Shown: in pieces, positions 62,938 to 64,000 of the stretch
Numbering within the stretch: position 1 is the stretch's first letter
How the letters are laid out: each line of letters begins with the position of its first letter
Assembly (NCBI GenBank): GCA_030407085.1
Contig: CM059585.1
Span: 119,827,001 to 119,891,000, forward strand
From: Trichopria drosophilae
Lineage: Eukaryota > Arthropoda > Insecta > Hymenoptera > Diapriidae
Length of the DNA: 64,000 bases
Direction of reading: 5' to 3'
Position numbers and translations under genes: made by a program
Notes under the pieces: generated by a model
What the model was told of the DNA's origin: nothing
Seen by the model: the letters and a program-made list of their open reading frames with translations, nothing else
The model's database searches: none

Positions 62938-62992
62938 AGATATCGACATTCCCAATATATCTTGAATATAACGCCGTATTTCATTGGCCATG
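62938..62992 (-). CDS. possible MMP propeptide exon (18 codons)
   Basis: A 55-bp stretch bounded by a ttttcag acceptor and a gtaagg donor (an alternative AAG|gtaaac lies 5 bases on). It encodes MANEIRRYIQDILGMSIS. This aligns one-to-one with the end of MMP propeptides, where a helix with an FQxFxGL-like pattern precedes the cysteine switch: here I-Q-D-I-L-G-M. It is on the same strand as the MMP exons and about 2.1 kb upstream, which suits a 5' exon. Against it, it is short, no PRCG cysteine-switch exon was found between it and 60866, and chance is a real possibility. Confidence 0.25.
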
Positions 62993-63019
62993 CTGAAAAG
63001 TTATTATTAAAGTTAATTT

Positions 63020-63510
63020 TTTTCAATGGGAACCCCTATTTTTTCTGAAAGAGCGGGAAATTCTACGTCCGAGTATGATATGATCGATTTTTCCGGCAAG
63101 GTCATTTCAAGGTGAAACTTAAAACTCCCGTAACGGCGAAATATCTCAGAGGGTGTGCATTTCTTTGGAAATTGTTTCAGACAAAAGTTTAAGGATTTTT
63201 CCTGGGATATTTAATGGTAGCACAAAATTTGACCTTGAACATGACCTTGAAGGTTATTTCAAGGTCAAGTTTGTTTTTTTTAATAGAAACTGCTATTTTT
63301 TTTCACGGATTCGGAGAGAGCACAGAATTTTACGTCCAAATATGCTATGGCCGTTTTTTTCGGCAATGTCGTTTCAAGGCCAAACTTAAAACTCCCGGAA
63401 CAGCGAATTAACTCAGCAAGAGGCACCATTGAATTTAACCTTGAAAATTACCTTGAGGCTTATTCTAAGCTCAAGACTATTTTTTTTTAATTGGAACCCC
63501 GTTTTATTTT
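63020..63510. repeat. tandem repeat of about 210-255 bp with nuclear-receptor half-sites
   Basis: Units begin at about 63025 (AATGGGAACCCCTATTTTTT), 63281 (AATAGAAACTGCTATTTTT) and 63489 (AATTGGAACCCCGTTTT). Shared internal blocks include TTCTACGTCC / TTTTACGTCC and AAACTTAAAACTCCCG. The exact 9-mer TCAAGGTCA or its reverse occurs at 63230-63238, 63242-63250 and 63259-63267, with TCAAGGCCA at 63374-63382. Confidence 0.7.
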
Positions 63511-63730
63511 CGTAATGTTTCCAGAGTTTCCAGAGTGCAATGCATTATCATTGTTCCCGGATAAAAATATACATTTTTTTTTTACATCCGATACGTTTAT
63601 AAATACCGTATGTATGGGTAACATTTTTACATTGTTTCCAATGCTACCGCCGGCTTTAGCATTACCCAAGATGTACCGCGTGGACACCTCTTCGGGGTGC
63701 TTTGTTCAGGTGGTTCCCCTCGCCGTCACC

Positions 63731-63813
63731 TGTGCGTGTGCGTGTGCGTGTGCGTGTGCGTGTGCGTGTGCGTGTGCGTGTGCGTGTGCGTGTGCGTGTG
63801 TGTGTGTGTGTGT
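63731..63813. repeat. GTGCGT hexanucleotide microsatellite
   Basis: About a dozen uninterrupted GTGCGT units grade into a GT dinucleotide run. The histidine/alanine-rich frame seen on the minus strand is a by-product of the repeat. Confidence 0.97.
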
Positions 63814-63877
63814 GGGTGTCCCCAGACAGTTAAGGCAAGATGGGTATACTAAGATTTTGATGAAATTATGTATCTTA

Positions 63878-64000
63878 CTAAAGCTTATGCTCAAAGTGAT
63901 TGCCATGAACTTCTTGGCAATATCCCAAGCGATTATAAAAAGTCGATACGACTTTTTTAATCATATCTGGTTCTATAGCCGCGATCTCATCCCGTATTCG
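63878..64000 (-). CDS. transposase C-terminus, cut by window edge
   Basis: The frame is open from the window edge to a TAG stop at 63878-63880 and gives 40 residues: RIRDEIAAIEPDMIKKVV followed by STFYNRLGYCQEVHGNHFEH and KL. An EIAAI.PDMI...V..FY.RL..C....G.HFEH ending is a recurrent C-terminus of arthropod DDE transposases of the IS630-Tc1-mariner group that carry a helix-turn-helix N-terminal region. The catalytic domain would lie beyond 64000. Family assignment is from memory of the C-terminal pattern. The coding frame itself is clear and unbroken in what is visible. The element lies in the same orientation as the MMP gene. Confidence 0.7.
   Translation of the reverse strand, partial: RIRDEIAAIEPDMIKKVVSTFYNRLGYCQEVHGNHFEHKL

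Noticed and set aside
63706..63906. Minus-strand frame with an HAHAHA run
   Set aside because: Product of the GTGCGT microsatellite; the real coding in this area is the transposase end in another frame.
1..64000. CRISPR arrays, bacterial operons, rRNA genes
   Set aside because: No regular direct-repeat/spacer array, no bacterial gene density and no rRNA-like conserved blocks.

Overview
This is a eukaryotic, almost certainly arthropod (insect) nuclear window. It is strongly AT-rich, has no bacterial-style gene packing, contains short GT-AG introns, and is full of insect-style inverted-repeat DNA transposon remnants. A hymenopteran source fits the AT content and repeat flavour, but nothing in the sequence proves it.

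Only one host gene is convincing: the 3' part of a matrix metalloproteinase (MMP) gene on the minus strand at 59419-60866. Four exons with clean GT-AG junctions encode the C-terminal half of the catalytic domain (zinc motif HELGHVLGLNH and a VMY Met-turn), a short lysine-rich hinge and a hemopexin-type propeller. The 5' exons (signal peptide, propeptide, N-terminal catalytic half) are not resolved. One possible propeptide exon lies at 62938-62992; the rest may lie beyond 64000.

The region upstream of that gene (60867-64000) is packed with repeats. In order these are two adjacent small foldback elements, a young-looking 787-bp element with long terminal inverted repeats (TIRs), a tandem repeat carrying exact TCAAGGTCA (FTZ-F1/ERR-type) half-sites, a GTGCGT hexanucleotide microsatellite and, cut by the window edge, the C-terminal 40 residues of a transposase on the minus strand.

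The remaining 59 kb is intergenic or intronic and has no recognised host protein. It holds many non-autonomous inverted-repeat elements (3.8, 8.0, 24.5, 25.9, 34.7, 42.2, 43.2, 51.0 and 58.4 kb), a broken Mutator-like transposase relic inside a 1.06-kb TIR element (10.9-11.9 kb), a tRNA-derived SINE (7.3 kb), a LINE 3' end (10.4 kb), dispersed repeats found as two diverged copies (17.8 and 36.7 kb; 29.9 and 42.5 kb), minisatellites and microsatellites. A GC/CpG-rich island at about 21.96-22.69 kb and a TATA plus initiator pair at 38.95 kb are possible promoters with no gene attached. Most open frames of 60-130 codons look like chance frames: they resemble nothing recognised and often overlap repeats.
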